Assembly (NCBI RefSeq): GCF_025642135.1
Contig: NZ_CP106793.1
Coordinates: 310,001-374,000 of the forward strand
Length of the DNA: 64,000 nt
From: Streptomyces cynarae
GTDB lineage: Bacteria > Actinomycetota > Actinomycetes > Streptomycetales > Streptomycetaceae
Reading direction: 5' to 3'
The translations under genes were made by a program, and so were the position numbers. Position 1 is the first letter of the stretch. Every line of letters begins with the position of its first letter. Under the pieces are notes generated by a model that ran no database searches, had not been told where the DNA came from, and saw nothing but the letters and a program-made list of their open reading frames with translations. Of the stretch, positions 25,709-35,300 are shown piece after piece.

Positions 25709-26635
25709 TCAGGCCACGCTCAGAACGATCTTGCCGGTGGTGTGGCCCTGCTCACCGATCTCGTGCGCCTTCGCGGCCTGGGCCAGCGGTACGACGGTCT
25801 CCACGACGGGCTTGAGTGCCCCCTGCTCCGCCAGGGCGGCGATCTCGCGCAGGCCCAGATGGTCGGGTTCGACCAGCATCCACACCGCCCGTACGTGGTC
25901 GGGGACGTCTGCAGGGACGTCGTCCGGGCCGGGCAGGGTGACCAACCGGCCGCCCGCCCGCAGCACCTTCAAAGAGCGCTCGGCGCTTTGGCCGCCGAGC
26001 CCGTCCAGCACCACATCCACGTCCCCGACGACGTCCTCGAACCGGACCGTGCGATAGTCGATCACCTCGTCCGCACCCAGCTCCCGCAGCAGGTCGTGCT
26101 TGCCGGCGCTGGCCGTGCCGATGACGTACGCGCCACGGGCCTTTGCGATCTGCACGGCCAGGTGACCGACCCCGCCGGCCGCCGCGTGCACCAGCACCCG
26201 CTCACCGGCGCGCACGCCGGCGGTGTCCACCAGTGCCTGCCATGCGGTCAGCGCTGCCAGCGGCAGCGCCGCCGCCTGCACGTGGGTGAGGTTCACCGGC
26301 TTGGGCGCGAGGTGGCGGGCCGGGGCGACGACGTACTCGGCGTAGGCGCCGGCCTGCCGCGGGAACATCGGCATGCCGTACACCTCGTCTCCGGGGCGGA
26401 ACATTCCCACGCCCGGTCCGACGGCCTCGACGGTGCCGGAGACGTCCCAGCCGACCGCCGGGACCTCGCCCCACTCGATCAGGGCCCCACTGGCCCGGGT
26501 CTTGAAGTCCACCGGGTTGACTCCGGCCGCGTGGACCCGTACCAGGACCTCGTTCAGTCCGGGCTCGGGCCGGGCGACCTCACGCTCGACGAGCATTTCC
26601 GGTCCGCCCCACTGCTCCACGACCACCGCACGCAT
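25709..26635 (-). CDS. Quinone-oxidoreductase-like MDR family NADP enzyme
   Basis: A 308-residue cytosolic medium-chain dehydrogenase/reductase. The N-terminal GroES-like part has EVLVRVHAAGVNPVDFKTRA and WDVSGTVEAVGPGVGMFRPG. The Rossmann part has VLVHAAAGGVGHLAVQIAKA with the AxxGxxG NADP loop, and YVIGTASAGKHDLLRELGAD. Structural and catalytic zinc Cys residues are absent, which fits zinc-free quinone/enone reductases. It ends with HTTGKIVLSV, normal for the family. The ATG at 26635 has gaggcgga upstream. It diverges from the GlxA-type regulator, its likely controller. Confidence 0.88.
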   Translation of the reverse strand: MRAVVVEQWGGPEMLVEREVARPEPGLNEVLVRVHAAGVNPVDFKTRASGALIEWGEVPAVGWDVSGTVEAVGPGVGMFRPGDEVYGMPMFPRQAGAYAEYVVAPARHLAPKPVNLTHVQAAALPLAALTAWQALVDTAGVRAGERVLVHAAAGGVGHLAVQIAKARGAYVIGTASAGKHDLLRELGADEVIDYRTVRFEDVVGDVDVVLDGLGGQSAERSLKVLRAGGRLVTLPGPDDVPADVPDHVRAVWMLVEPDHLGLREIAALAEQGALKPVVETVVPLAQAAKAHEIGEQGHTTGKIVLSVA

Positions 26636-26732
26636 GCTGTCCGCCTCACTTTCGCCTCGATCGGATGTGGCCGCCCGGGCCGTTCCCGGCGCGACGCAAC
26701 CCACGATGCGGCACCCGCCCCCATCAGAGTGT

Positions 26733-26746
26733 TGGCCGTTTGGCCA
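26733..26746. promoter_or_regulatory. Short dyad in the divergent promoter region
   Basis: tggcc gttt ggcca (26733-26746) is a perfect 5-bp dyad, 21 bases before the regulator's ATG; another tggcc lies at 26761-26765. It could be the operator of the GlxA-like regulator for both genes. Confidence 0.35.
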
Positions 26747-26766
26747 CTATGTGACAGGATCTGGCC

Positions 26767-27810
26767 ATGAGTGACATGCAGTGGCCGTGCACCAACCCCG
26801 ACCCCGTCCGGACCGGCGCGGCACCGGGACCGCACCGCATCGCCGTCCTCGCCCTGCCCGGCGTCCCACCCTTCGAGCTTGGCATCCCCTCACGCGTCTT
26901 CGGCAGCGTCCTGGACACCGACGGACGCCCGCTGTACGAGGTCACCGTCTGCACCGCCGACGGCGCCCCGGTCCTCAGCGACGCCGGGTTCACCGTGCAG
27001 CCCGCAGCCGGCCCCGAGGCCCTGGCCGCCGCGGACACCGTGATCGTCCCGCCCACGCACGCCATGCCCGAGTTGGGCCGCGGCGGCCCGCTGCCGCCCG
27101 AGGTCACCACGGCCATCGCCGGCATCCGGCCCGGCACCCGCCTGGTGTCCATCTGCACCGGCTCCTACGTGCTGGCCGCCGCCGGGCTCCTCGACGGCCG
27201 GCCCGCCACCACCCACTGGAACCTGGCCCCCGAGTTCCGCCGCGCCTACCCCCACGTCAAGGTCGACGAGGAGGTGCTCTTCGTGGACGACGGCGACGTC
27301 CTGACCTCCGCGGGCGTTGCCGCCGGCGTCGACCTGTGCCTGCACATGATCCGCCGTGACCACGGCGCCGCCGCCGCCAACCGCGCCGCCCGCATGTGCG
27401 TCGTACCGCCCTGGCGGGACGGCGGGCAAGCCCAGTACATCGACCGCCCGGTCCCCGAACCCACCGTCGCCACCACCACCGCCACCCGCGCGTGGGCCCT
27501 GGAACACCTCGGCGAACCCCTCTCCCTGAACCGCCTGGCCGAACACGCCCGGATGAGCCTGCGCTCCTTCACCCGCCGCTTCCGCGACGAGGTCGGCATG
27601 ACCCCCGTGCAATGGCTCACCGCACAACGCCTGGAACTGGCCAAGCAGTTGCTGGAGACCACGGACCTGTCGATCGACCTGGTCGCCCACCGCTCCGGCT
27701 TCGGCTCCGCGAACTCTCTGCGCGCCCACATGCGAGCGACCTTCGGTGTCTCACCCGCCGCCTACCGCCGCACCTTCAGCCCTAACGACTCTGCGACAAC
27801 CAGCATCTGA
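26767..27810 (+). CDS. GlxA-family (DJ-1/PfpI + AraC) transcriptional regulator
   Basis: A 347-residue regulator. Residues about 25-205 form a DJ-1/PfpI-like domain with the elbow Cys in RLVSICTGSYVLAAAGLLDG and TTHWNLAPEFRRAYPHVKVD. Residues about 235-335 form two AraC helix-turn-helices: LNRLAEHARMSLRSFTRRFR and DLVAHRSGFGSANSLRAHMR, with FGVSPAAYRRTF at the end. The DJ-1 part is thought to sense a metabolite rather than act as an enzyme. It diverges from the NADP oxidoreductase across 131 bases, a typical regulator-target layout. Confidence 0.9.
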   Translation: MSDMQWPCTNPDPVRTGAAPGPHRIAVLALPGVPPFELGIPSRVFGSVLDTDGRPLYEVTVCTADGAPVLSDAGFTVQPAAGPEALAAADTVIVPPTHAMPELGRGGPLPPEVTTAIAGIRPGTRLVSICTGSYVLAAAGLLDGRPATTHWNLAPEFRRAYPHVKVDEEVLFVDDGDVLTSAGVAAGVDLCLHMIRRDHGAAAANRAARMCVVPPWRDGGQAQYIDRPVPEPTVATTTATRAWALEHLGEPLSLNRLAEHARMSLRSFTRRFRDEVGMTPVQWLTAQRLELAKQLLETTDLSIDLVAHRSGFGSANSLRAHMRATFGVSPAAYRRTFSPNDSATTSI

Positions 27811-27908
27811 AAGTCAGGCGTCCGACGGCGAAAAGCGCACGGGGCTCCGCCTCCATCCCCGATCAGTAGGCGGCCCGCAGTCCGGGAACGGCGCAGCTAT
27901 CACAGACA

Positions 27909-28140
27909 GTGACCAAGCGTGCGGACTCCCTGCTCGTGGACCGTGGCTACCACCACGACAAGTACCAACGCCTCCTACGGCAGCACACGATCCGTCCCGC
28001 GATCGCCGAGCGGGAACAGCCTCACGGAACTGGCCTGAGCATCTTCCGCCGGGTCGTCAAGCGAGCCATCTCCTGGCTGCACGGCTTCCGCCTCCCTCCG
28101 GCGCGAGTCATCCGATGCCCTCGGGCAGTCGGCGTCGCTT
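27909..28140 (+). mobile_element. IS5-type transposase, C-terminal fragment
   Basis: The frame DSLLVDRGYHHDKYQRLLRQ followed by RRVVKRAISWLHGFR is the last third of an IS5-group DDE transposase different from the copy at 3.9 kb. In relatives the helix reads VVERT with the catalytic Glu; here it is VVKRA, so the Glu is lost. The end (LPPARVIRCPR) drifts from the family pattern. No terminal repeats identified. Confidence 0.6.
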
Positions 28141-28299
28141 GGATCCATCAGGGAAGTACTGCTGCCTCGCCAGCAGTAACTGACGTAATTTCTGATGGCG
28201 TTAGCGGTCCACTCGGAGTGCTGTACGGACTGAGCGTGGGCGCGCAGACCCCACTGGATCTCGGCTCTCAGCAACGCTGCAGGCAGTTGAGGTTCAGAA

Positions 28300-28558
28300 C
28301 CTCTCCAAGACAGCGAGCGCCGCCTTCGCCGGTCTCCTCTGCCCGGCCACCACCGGACACCCGTGGATGGGCTGGACGTTCTCAGCCAGCTGGGGAACGA
28401 AAGAGACCTTGAATGTCACCCTGGTCCAGCCCGACCTGGTCGTGGAGGTCGACGTCGACGCCGCCCGAGACAGCGTCGGCGGGTGGCGCCATCCCGCACG
28501 CTGGCAGCGCACCCGCCCCGACCTCTCCCCCGGCGACATCGCACGCTTCGGCAGCTGA
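28300..28558 (+). pseudogene. ATP-dependent DNA ligase, C-terminal OB-domain fragment
   Basis: An open frame from about 28300 has SAAFAGLLCPATTGHPWMGW, then TFSASWGTKETLNVTLVQPD, LVVEVDVDAARDSVGGWRHP and ARWQRTRPDLSPGDIARFG, ending in TGA. This is the OB-fold end of the same ligase type as the fragment at 15921-16337. The adenylation domain is missing, so it cannot act alone. The two pieces do not overlap in the protein and about 50-60 residues between them are unaccounted for. Confidence 0.65.
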
Positions 28559-28679
28559 CCTGCGTCATACGACGGCCCTGGTCGGCCGACCACCACGATG
28601 ACCGAGGCAACCGGCCTGCCTCGATCCCGGAGCGGCTCCTGCTGACGGAAGGGGGGTGCCGCGGCCTGAGCAGGGGGCT

Positions 28680-28703
28680 GATCTGCGCAGGCGTGCGCAG
28701 ATC
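28680..28703. repeat. 10-bp perfect inverted repeat, 4-base loop
   Basis: gatctgcgca (28680-28689) and tgcgcagatc (28694-28703) pair exactly around ggcg... a short loop (28690-28693). Such a tight, perfect hairpin can be a terminator, an operator dyad or a transposon-end structure; no flanking gene decides between them. Confidence 0.5.
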
Positions 28704-28735
28704 TACCGCGCGTGGCGGTAAGGATGGATGAGTTG

Positions 28736-28769
28736 GGGGCTTGCACGAGTCTTCGAAAGGGCAAGCCCC
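28736..28769. terminator. 9-bp stem-loop
   Basis: ggggcttgc (28736-28744) pairs with gcaagcccc (28761-28769) across 16 bases, 32 bases after the previous hairpin. A terminator is plausible, but neither flanking gene ends next to it. Confidence 0.4.
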
Positions 28770-29162
28770 GAACCGGGGTTCTGAGTCGGCAGCGCTCTCC
28801 CCAGGCGCGCATCACGGCAGCATCAAGCCCCGGACGGGCAACGGGCCCGGAGCCTTACCCCGTTCTGCTCCAGTGCGTCCGGAGCTGCCGTATCGGCAAG
28901 CGATATCGAAAAAAACCTGACCGCCCCTTGGTCGGTTGCCAGCCCCGCAGCCGTAAACCTACTGCGGCCCACTCGAGGGCAGGACGGTTGCGAGTAGCCG
29001 CACCTTCGTACGTCCAGCAAGTGATGTCTTCACTGGTTTGGAAGGCAACCAGCGTCCGTCCGTCGGCGAGGCGAAAAGCTCACGGGTTTCGGCAGCGCCG
29101 TGGGGCGGGGGTATCTGATTGGCCTTCAGGCAGACCCGAACGCGAGCCCGTATGCGCTACGG

Positions 29163-29582
29163 TCAGCCGGTGCGGCGGGAGCGGGCCAGAGCCAGCCACC
29201 CGAGGAACGTGGCGATCAGCCCCAAGAACAGGGCCGCGGCGCCTCCGACCACTCCGTTCCCGGTGCCGGGACCACCGTCGGCGACGGCCAGATTCACCGC
29301 GCCACCGACCACGGCGATCAGCCCCGCCACCAGGGCCGTGATCGCCCCCTTGGTCCGACCGTTGCCGATACGGCTGACTGAGCGGGCCAGAGCCAGCCGG
29401 CCGATGACCACGCCGGTCAGCGCCAGCAGCGCGGCCGCGGTCGCCCAGAATCGGGCGGCGGTCAGGGTGTATGCGCCGACCTCGGACGACTGGGCCGAGA
29501 CGTGAGCGGCCGCCGGTGCGGCAAGCCCGATTCCTCCGAGCAGGGCGGCTGCGGCTGCGGCAAGCAGGCGACGAACAGACAT
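29163..29582 (-). CDS. DUF6223-like membrane protein
   Basis: A 139-residue membrane protein. It begins with a signal-type helix (RLLAAAAAALLGGIGLAAPA) and then has three further hydrophobic segments: FWATAAALLALTGVVIGRLA, AITALVAGLIAVVGGAVNLA and GGAAALFLGLIATFLGWLAL. The ARSVSRIGNGRTKG loop between the second and third is basic and should face the cytosol. This matches small DUF6223-type proteins of unknown role. The ATG at 29582 has aaggag upstream. It diverges from the histidine kinase operon across about 220 bases and may be one of its targets. Confidence 0.7.
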   Translation of the reverse strand: MSVRRLLAAAAAALLGGIGLAAPAAAHVSAQSSEVGAYTLTAARFWATAAALLALTGVVIGRLALARSVSRIGNGRTKGAITALVAGLIAVVGGAVNLAVADGGPGTGNGVVGGAAALFLGLIATFLGWLALARSRRTG

Positions 29583-29801
29583 CAAGATACTCCTTCTCTC
29601 CCTGCGACTGGATGTCGCCTGAGCATGTCTGCCCGACCCACCCCCAGTCGTCCGGCGGACGGAGGCACTTCGCGCTGCCGCCGATGCCGCATCCCGCTAC
29701 CACGGACACCGCAGGCGCCGCGATGGTACTGCGTGTGCGGTAGTCGGCCGCTCGTCCACGAGGGGGACTCGCCCGCGACGGCGGCCGGTTAGGGTGCGCG
29801 C

Positions 29802-30929
29802 ATGAGTGCGGATGAGGCCGGTGTCCGCGGCCGTGTCGGAGATTGGGTCATCGCCGTCGGCGTGGCGACGGCGCTGTTGGTCACCGGGCTGTCCGAGCAG
29901 CACTCCGCCACGAGCCTCGACCTGCTCGGCTACGCACTGCTGACGGCCGGCGGCCTGGTGCTGGCCGCGCGCCGCCGGGCTCCGGTTGCCGTACTGACCG
30001 TTGCCGGGCTGTGCGCGGTGGGTTACCAGGCGGCCGGTTTCAATGTGCCTGCTGTCGCCTACCTGTTCGCGGTGTACGCGGCCGTACGGGCGGGACACCG
30101 CACCATCACGGTGTCGGCGAGCGTGACCATGCTGGCCGCTCTCCCCCTCGCAGCCCTGGCCTCGGGCCTGCATGACACGGGCGAGGCGTTCGCGCGAGCC
30201 CGAGGCGCCCTCGAGATCGCCTGGCTCATCGCGGCCGGCGCCGCGGGGGAAGCGCTGCGGCAGGCCGAGCGGCGGGCCGACGAGGCCGAGCGCACCAGGG
30301 AGGAGACAGCGAGGCGCCGCGCCGACGAGGAGCGCCTGCGCATCGCCCGGGAGCTGCACGATTCCCTCACCCACCAGATCTCGGTCATCAAGGTGCAGTC
30401 CGAAGTCGCCGTCCACGTGGCCCGCAAGCGTGGCGAACAAGTGCCTGAGGCCCTGCTGGCGATCCAGGAGGCCGGACGTGAGGCGACCCGGGAACTGCGC
30501 GCCACCCTTCAGGCGCTGCGCGACGACGACACAACCCCGCCGCGCGGGCTTGACCACGTCCCGGAGCTGGTGGAACGAGCAAGTAGGACCGGCCTGGAAG
30601 CGACGCTGACGATCGAGGGACAGCGGCAGGACGTGCCGACCGCGGTGGGACGGACCGTCTACCGGATCGTTCAGGAGTCGCTGACCAACATCGCCCGGCA
30701 CGCGGACGCCGGTACGGCGTCGGTCCGGATCGACTGCCGTACGGACGTTCTCGCGATACGCATCGATGACGACGGCAAGGCGACGCCGGACACTGCGCCG
30801 AAGCCCGGCGTCGGGCTGCTGGGCATGCGCGAACGCGTCACCGCCCTCGGCGGCCGACTGCGGGCGGAACCGCGAGGCGAGGGCGGCTTCACCATCCAGG
30901 CCGAACTCCCCTTGGACCGAACCTCATGA
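29802..30929 (+). CDS. Two-component sensor histidine kinase (HisKA_3 type)
   Basis: A 375-residue membrane kinase. Residues 1-150 hold about five hydrophobic helices with no large external domain, so the signal is probably sensed in or at the membrane. A charged coiled coil (EALRQAERRADEAERTREET) leads to the phosphorylation helix RIARELHDSLTHQISVIKVQ with His186. The ATPase part has the N box QESLTNIARHA (Asn296), DDDGKA and the G box GVGLLGMRERV. This is the NarL/DesK-type family. The stop overlaps the regulator's ATG (ATGA). Confidence 0.92.
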   Translation: MSADEAGVRGRVGDWVIAVGVATALLVTGLSEQHSATSLDLLGYALLTAGGLVLAARRRAPVAVLTVAGLCAVGYQAAGFNVPAVAYLFAVYAAVRAGHRTITVSASVTMLAALPLAALASGLHDTGEAFARARGALEIAWLIAAGAAGEALRQAERRADEAERTREETARRRADEERLRIARELHDSLTHQISVIKVQSEVAVHVARKRGEQVPEALLAIQEAGREATRELRATLQALRDDDTTPPRGLDHVPELVERASRTGLEATLTIEGQRQDVPTAVGRTVYRIVQESLTNIARHADAGTASVRIDCRTDVLAIRIDDDGKATPDTAPKPGVGLLGMRERVTALGGRLRAEPRGEGGFTIQAELPLDRTS

Positions 30930-31588
30930 TCCGTGTCCTGCTGGTCGACGACCAGCCCCTCATTCGCAGCGGATTCCGCGCGCTCCTCGATCTCGAAGAC
31001 GACATCGAGGTGGTGGCCGAGGCTGCCGACGGCAGCGAGGGCCTGGAGCTCGCCAAAGAGCACCTGCCCGACGTCGCGCTCGTCGACATTCAGATGCCGG
31101 TCATCGACGGCATCGACGTGACCCGGCGCATCGCCGCAGACCCGGCCCTGGCCGGGGTACACGTCGTCATCCTCACCAACTACGGCTTGGACGAATACGT
31201 CTTCGACGCGCTGCGCGCCGGCGCCGCCGGATTCCTGGTGAAGGACGTCGTGCCGGAAGATTTTCTGCACGCCGTACGCGTCGCCGCGCGCGGCGACGCC
31301 CTGCTCGCGCCGTCGATCACCCGCAAGCTCATCAAGCAGTACGTCGCTCAGCCGCTCCCCACCGGCACCGGCACGGGGCTGGAAGAGCTGACCCGCCGCG
31401 AACGCGAGGCCGTCGTGCTGGTCGCGCAAGGCCTGTCCAACGACGAGATCGCGGACCGTCTGGTGATCAGCCCCCTGACCGCGAAGACCCACATCAACCG
31501 GGCCATGGCCAAGCTCCATGCCCGTGACCGTGCCCAACTCGTGGTCCTCGCCTACGAATCCGGCCTGGTAGCGCCTCGCAACGCTTGA
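30926..31588 (+). CDS. NarL/LuxR-family response regulator
   Basis: A 220-residue DNA-binding regulator. The receiver domain has VLLVDDQPLIRSGFRALLDL, the phospho-acceptor Asp54 in ALVDIQMPVIDGIDV, VILTNYGLDEYVFDALRAGA and the Lys in AGFLVKDVVPEDFL. The LuxR helix-turn-helix at about residues 154-205 has LTRREREAVVLVAQGLSNDE and SPLTAKTHINRAMAKLHARD. It overlaps the kinase gene by four bases, so the two form a complete system. Likely targets include its own operon, the divergent DUF6223 gene or exporters; the sequence alone cannot choose. Confidence 0.93.
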   Translation: MIRVLLVDDQPLIRSGFRALLDLEDDIEVVAEAADGSEGLELAKEHLPDVALVDIQMPVIDGIDVTRRIAADPALAGVHVVILTNYGLDEYVFDALRAGAAGFLVKDVVPEDFLHAVRVAARGDALLAPSITRKLIKQYVAQPLPTGTGTGLEELTRREREAVVLVAQGLSNDEIADRLVISPLTAKTHINRAMAKLHARDRAQLVVLAYESGLVAPRNA

Positions 31589-31964
31589 CATCGGCGGTCC
31601 GGTACATGCCTCACTGCTGATGATCCTCATACCGAACACTCGCAGACCGCGCTTCGCTGTGCCGATCTCGCTCCGCATCCGTTCGCCGCTTGGAGAGCAT
31701 CTGATCTAGGTAGCTGATGTTCTGGGATGTTTTTATGACTGACGGGGTTGGCAATCGTTGCAGGGTGTGTGAGTGCTCGTCGTCCGTACCGCAGTGATGT
31801 GTCCGATGCCCGCTGGGCTCTCCGCCGTGCCGCCACCCATTACGTGACGTTCGGGGTGGGGAAATGTGACCGACCGCGTCCGCCCGTTCCGTCCGTGCGC
31901 GGGACACGAGCGCTCTACGGTGGTGTCGGCGAAGTACGGGGCGGAACAAGAGGGGCGGGGTTCA
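31589..31964. other. Intergenic before the trypco2 operon, no gene recognised
   Basis: About 375 bases between the response regulator and the trypco2 gene. No coding frame with a family pattern was found. The promoter of the conflict-system operon is expected here; I cannot point to a clear -35/-10 pair. Confidence 0.4.
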
Positions 31965-32294
31965 GTGGACATTCCCTTGGTGAAGGCGGTCGCTGCGGTA
32001 CGCGACGAACTGATCGAGGCGGCGGGGGCGGGCAGCAACCACCCCGACCTGGTTTTCGCGGTCGGGCCCGTGGAGATGGAGTTCGAGGTGGAGATCCGGG
32101 CGGACGCGAAGACGAAGGCGGGCTTCCGACTCTGGGCGGTCGGCGCGGAAGCCGAGGCGGGTGTCTCCCGCAGCCGCACCCACCGCGTGTCGTTCACGCT
32201 CACCCCGCGCAAGGCCACCGGCGGTGACCTGCTCGTCAGCGGCGCCGACCGACCCACCGGGCCCGGGAATACAGCAGACCGCATCCCGGACTGA
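31965..32294 (+). CDS. Trypsin-co-occurring domain 2 (trypco2) protein
   Basis: A 109-residue soluble protein with the trypco2 pattern. An N-terminal helix DIPLVKAVAAVRDELIEAAG is followed by strands LVFAVGPVEMEFEVEIRADA, GFRLWAVGAEAEAG, and HRVSFTLTPRK, with a polar tail. Trypco domains were defined by their co-occurrence with trypsin-like proteases in predicted NTP-dependent conflict systems; their own action is unknown and they may be adaptors or sensors. A GTG at 31965 is preceded by gaggggcgggg and starts the conserved helix; a longer ATG start at 31866 adds an unconserved, basic stretch. The protease-NTPase gene follows 68 bases downstream. Confidence 0.8.
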   Translation: MDIPLVKAVAAVRDELIEAAGAGSNHPDLVFAVGPVEMEFEVEIRADAKTKAGFRLWAVGAEAEAGVSRSRTHRVSFTLTPRKATGGDLLVSGADRPTGPGNTADRIPD

Positions 32295-32362
32295 TCCGGG
32301 CCCCACCGGCCGGCTTACGGGCTGCCTCGCACCACTTCCCGAAGCGTTCGCCAGGAGGACCG

Positions 32363-35300
32363 ATGCACCGTCAGCGAGTGGTGGCCGTGGAGGGCTCGGG
32401 CGAGCGGGGCTCAGGGTACGTGATCGCGTCCGGACTGGTGCTGACCTCGGCACACGTCGTCCCGGACGCTGCGGAAACCGAGGTGTTCAGGCCGGACGAC
32501 GGGGCAAGGTGCCGGGCCACCGTAGCCTGGCGCGGCACCCCGGGCGGCCGGGACGACGCGGCCCTGCTGTCCGTCACCGATCCGGCCTGGGTGCCCCCGG
32601 AGGGCGCCGCGCCCGGCTGGGGACGACTGGTGACCGATCGGCCGGGTACGCCCTGCGAGTTCGCAGGGATGCCGCAGGCCATCCAGCGTCCTGACCGTCC
32701 CCGCGAGATATGGCAGGCGACAGGCGCGCTCAACCCCCTGACCGGCCGGGTTGACAACCGGCACGTCGTCACCCTGCGCGAGGTCCCCGCACCGACGGCC
32801 GACGGAACGTCGCCCTGGGGCGGCCTGTCCGGGGCCGCGGTCTTCAGTGGCGGCCTGCTCACTGGGGTGATCGCCGCCGACCTCGCCGGGTTCGGACACA
32901 CCGCCCTCGGCGTTGTACCCGCCTACGTCCTCCACCACGACCCGGCCTTCCGGGCGACCTTGGCCGAGCACGGCGCGGCGCGGGACGGCGGGGAACCGCT
33001 GGAGCCGGTGGAATGGCGGCATCTGGCCGACACCAACGACACCCGCCCCACGGCGGGCCTCCTGGCATCCCCCGCCGTGCTGCTGCGGGCCCGGCGCGCA
33101 GTGGTGCCGTTCCGGGGCCGGGAGGACTTGCTGAGACGGATGCGTGCCTGGTGCGACGAGCCGGGCTTCGGTGTCTGGCTGGTGCACGGTCCGGCCGGAC
33201 AGGGCAAGACCCGCCTCGCCCACCAACTCGCCACCGGACTCGAACGGAATGCGCCCCGGTGGGCCACGCTGTGGCTGCGCGCCGACGCGCCCGCCGGGGA
33301 CCTGGCCGTACTGGCGTCGGCCGCGGTCCCCACACTGGTGGTAGTCGACTACGCCGAGACACGCCCCGGCCAATTATCCGCTCTGTTACGAGCGTTGGCC
33401 AGGAACGACGGCGCGGTCCGCATCAAGCTGGTCCTGCTCGCCCGGACCGCCGAGGACTGGTGGGACGACCTGCGCGGCGACACCTTCGACGCCGAGGATC
33501 TGCTCGCCGAGGCCCCGGTGACCACGCTGAAGCCGCTGGAACCCGAAGCCGGCGACCGGGAGGCGGCCTACCGCGAGGCGGCAGACGGCTTCGCCGCCGA
33601 GTTACGGCATGTACGGCGCTGGCAGGATCATCCCTGGTCCGCGCTGGCCGCGAGCCTGTCCGTGCCGACGCTCGGCGCGCCCGGCCTCGCAAGCGCCCTC
33701 ACCCTGCACATGACTGTCCTGGCGGACCTCCTCGACGCGGCCACCGGCACGGGCCCCGACGATACGTACACCGCCGACTACCGGGACACGCCGGTCGCCC
33801 ACGCTGTCGGTACCGAGACCGTCGAGGACCGGTTGCTGGGCCACGAGCGACGCTACTGGACGGCCGCCGCGACCGCCCACCATCTCCACCCGCAACTCAC
33901 CATGAACACCCTCGTCGACGCCCTGGCCGCCGCGTTCCTGTTCGGGGCCGACGACGGGGACGAGGCGGACGCGCTCCTGGCGAGGGTGCCGAACCTGGCC
34001 GACCAGCCCCGCGACCGCCGGGGCGCCGTACGCGCGTGGATCCGCGCCCTGTACCCGCCGGACGACGACCGCGTGTGGGACGGCCTCCAACCCGACCGGC
34101 TCGCCGAGCGCTTCCTCGGCCGCCACCTGCACCGCCACCCTCACCTGCCAGAAAGTCTGCTGCCCGGATCCGGCCCGGCCCAGGCTACTCGGCTGCTTAC
34201 CGTCCTCACTCGGGCGGCTTCCCAGCCTGACCTCCGCGACCGGCTCGGCCCCGATCTGACCGCGTTGTGCACCGCGCACCCCGGCCTGCTCGCCGCGCCG
34301 GCCGTCGAAGTCGTCACCCGTACCGAGAACCCACAGCCGCTGGTCGAGGCCCTGCGCCGCGTTACCGACGACCCGGCCACCCCCGGCGCCCTCCTGGAAG
34401 ACCTGGCCGACCGTCTGCCGCAGAACAGCCACAACCTCGCCGACGTCGCCGCCCAGCTACTGCTGCGGCTCGTAAAACACCACCGCGACCACGCCGACGG
34501 CCCCGACCGTCCAGCCGTCTACGCGCGCGCCCTGGACCGCGCCTCGTACCGGCTCGGGGCGCTACGCCGGTACGAGGAGGGACTGGACGCCAGCCGGGAG
34601 GCTGTGACCATCTGGCGCGAGCTGTGCGCACGGCGGTCGCCACCCGCGCTCGAGGACCGGGCGCACCTCGCGGAGAGCGTCAACGGCCTGAGCGTGCGCC
34701 TGGCCGCGCTGGGAAAGCAGGAGGAGGCGCTGACCGCCATCCGGGAGGCCGTGGAGATCCGCACGAAACTGGCCCTCGAACGACCCGACCTCTACCGCGA
34801 CGATCTCGCCAAGAGCCTCAACAACCTCTCGCTCCGGCTGGGGAAGCTTGAACGGACAGCGGAAGCGCTGAGCGCGGTGCGCAAAGCGGTCGCGATCCGC
34901 CGCGAGTTGGTCGCCATCCAGCCGGAGCGGCACTGGTTCGCCCTCTCCGTCAACCTGACCAATCTGTCGACCCGCCTGGTGGCCGCGGACCGCCACGAGG
35001 AAGCGTTGGCCGCCTCGGAGGAGGCCGTGGAGATCCGCCGCCGGCTCGCCGACAGCGTTCCGGACGCCGCCCTCCCCGCCCTGGCCTTCAGCCTCAACAA
35101 CCTGGCCGTCCGCCGGGGGAAGGTGGACCGCCGTGAAGAGGCCCTGGCAGCGATCACCGAGGCGGTGGCGATCCGGCGCCGCCTGACCGTCGTCCGGCCC
35201 ACCGTCCACGAGCCCCACCTCGCCACCTGCCTGAGCAACCTCTCGACCCGGCTCTCCGCTTTGGGCAACCACGAGGAGGCTGTGACGGCCGTCACCGAGG

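Larger units (their letters stand above)
28559..29162. other. Gene-poor stretch with two stem-loops
   Basis: About 600 bases between the ligase scrap and the DUF6223 gene. Apart from the two inverted repeats listed separately, no gene or RNA gene is supported. Confidence 0.4.

Noticed and set aside
26890..27729. 279-codon minus-strand frame opposite the GlxA regulator
   Set aside because: Gly/Val-rich mirror of a well supported gene; typical of high-GC antisense frames.
33013..34230. 405-codon plus-strand frame inside the trypsin-NTPase gene
   Set aside because: Arg/Gly/Pro-rich shadow of the real gene; no domain pattern.
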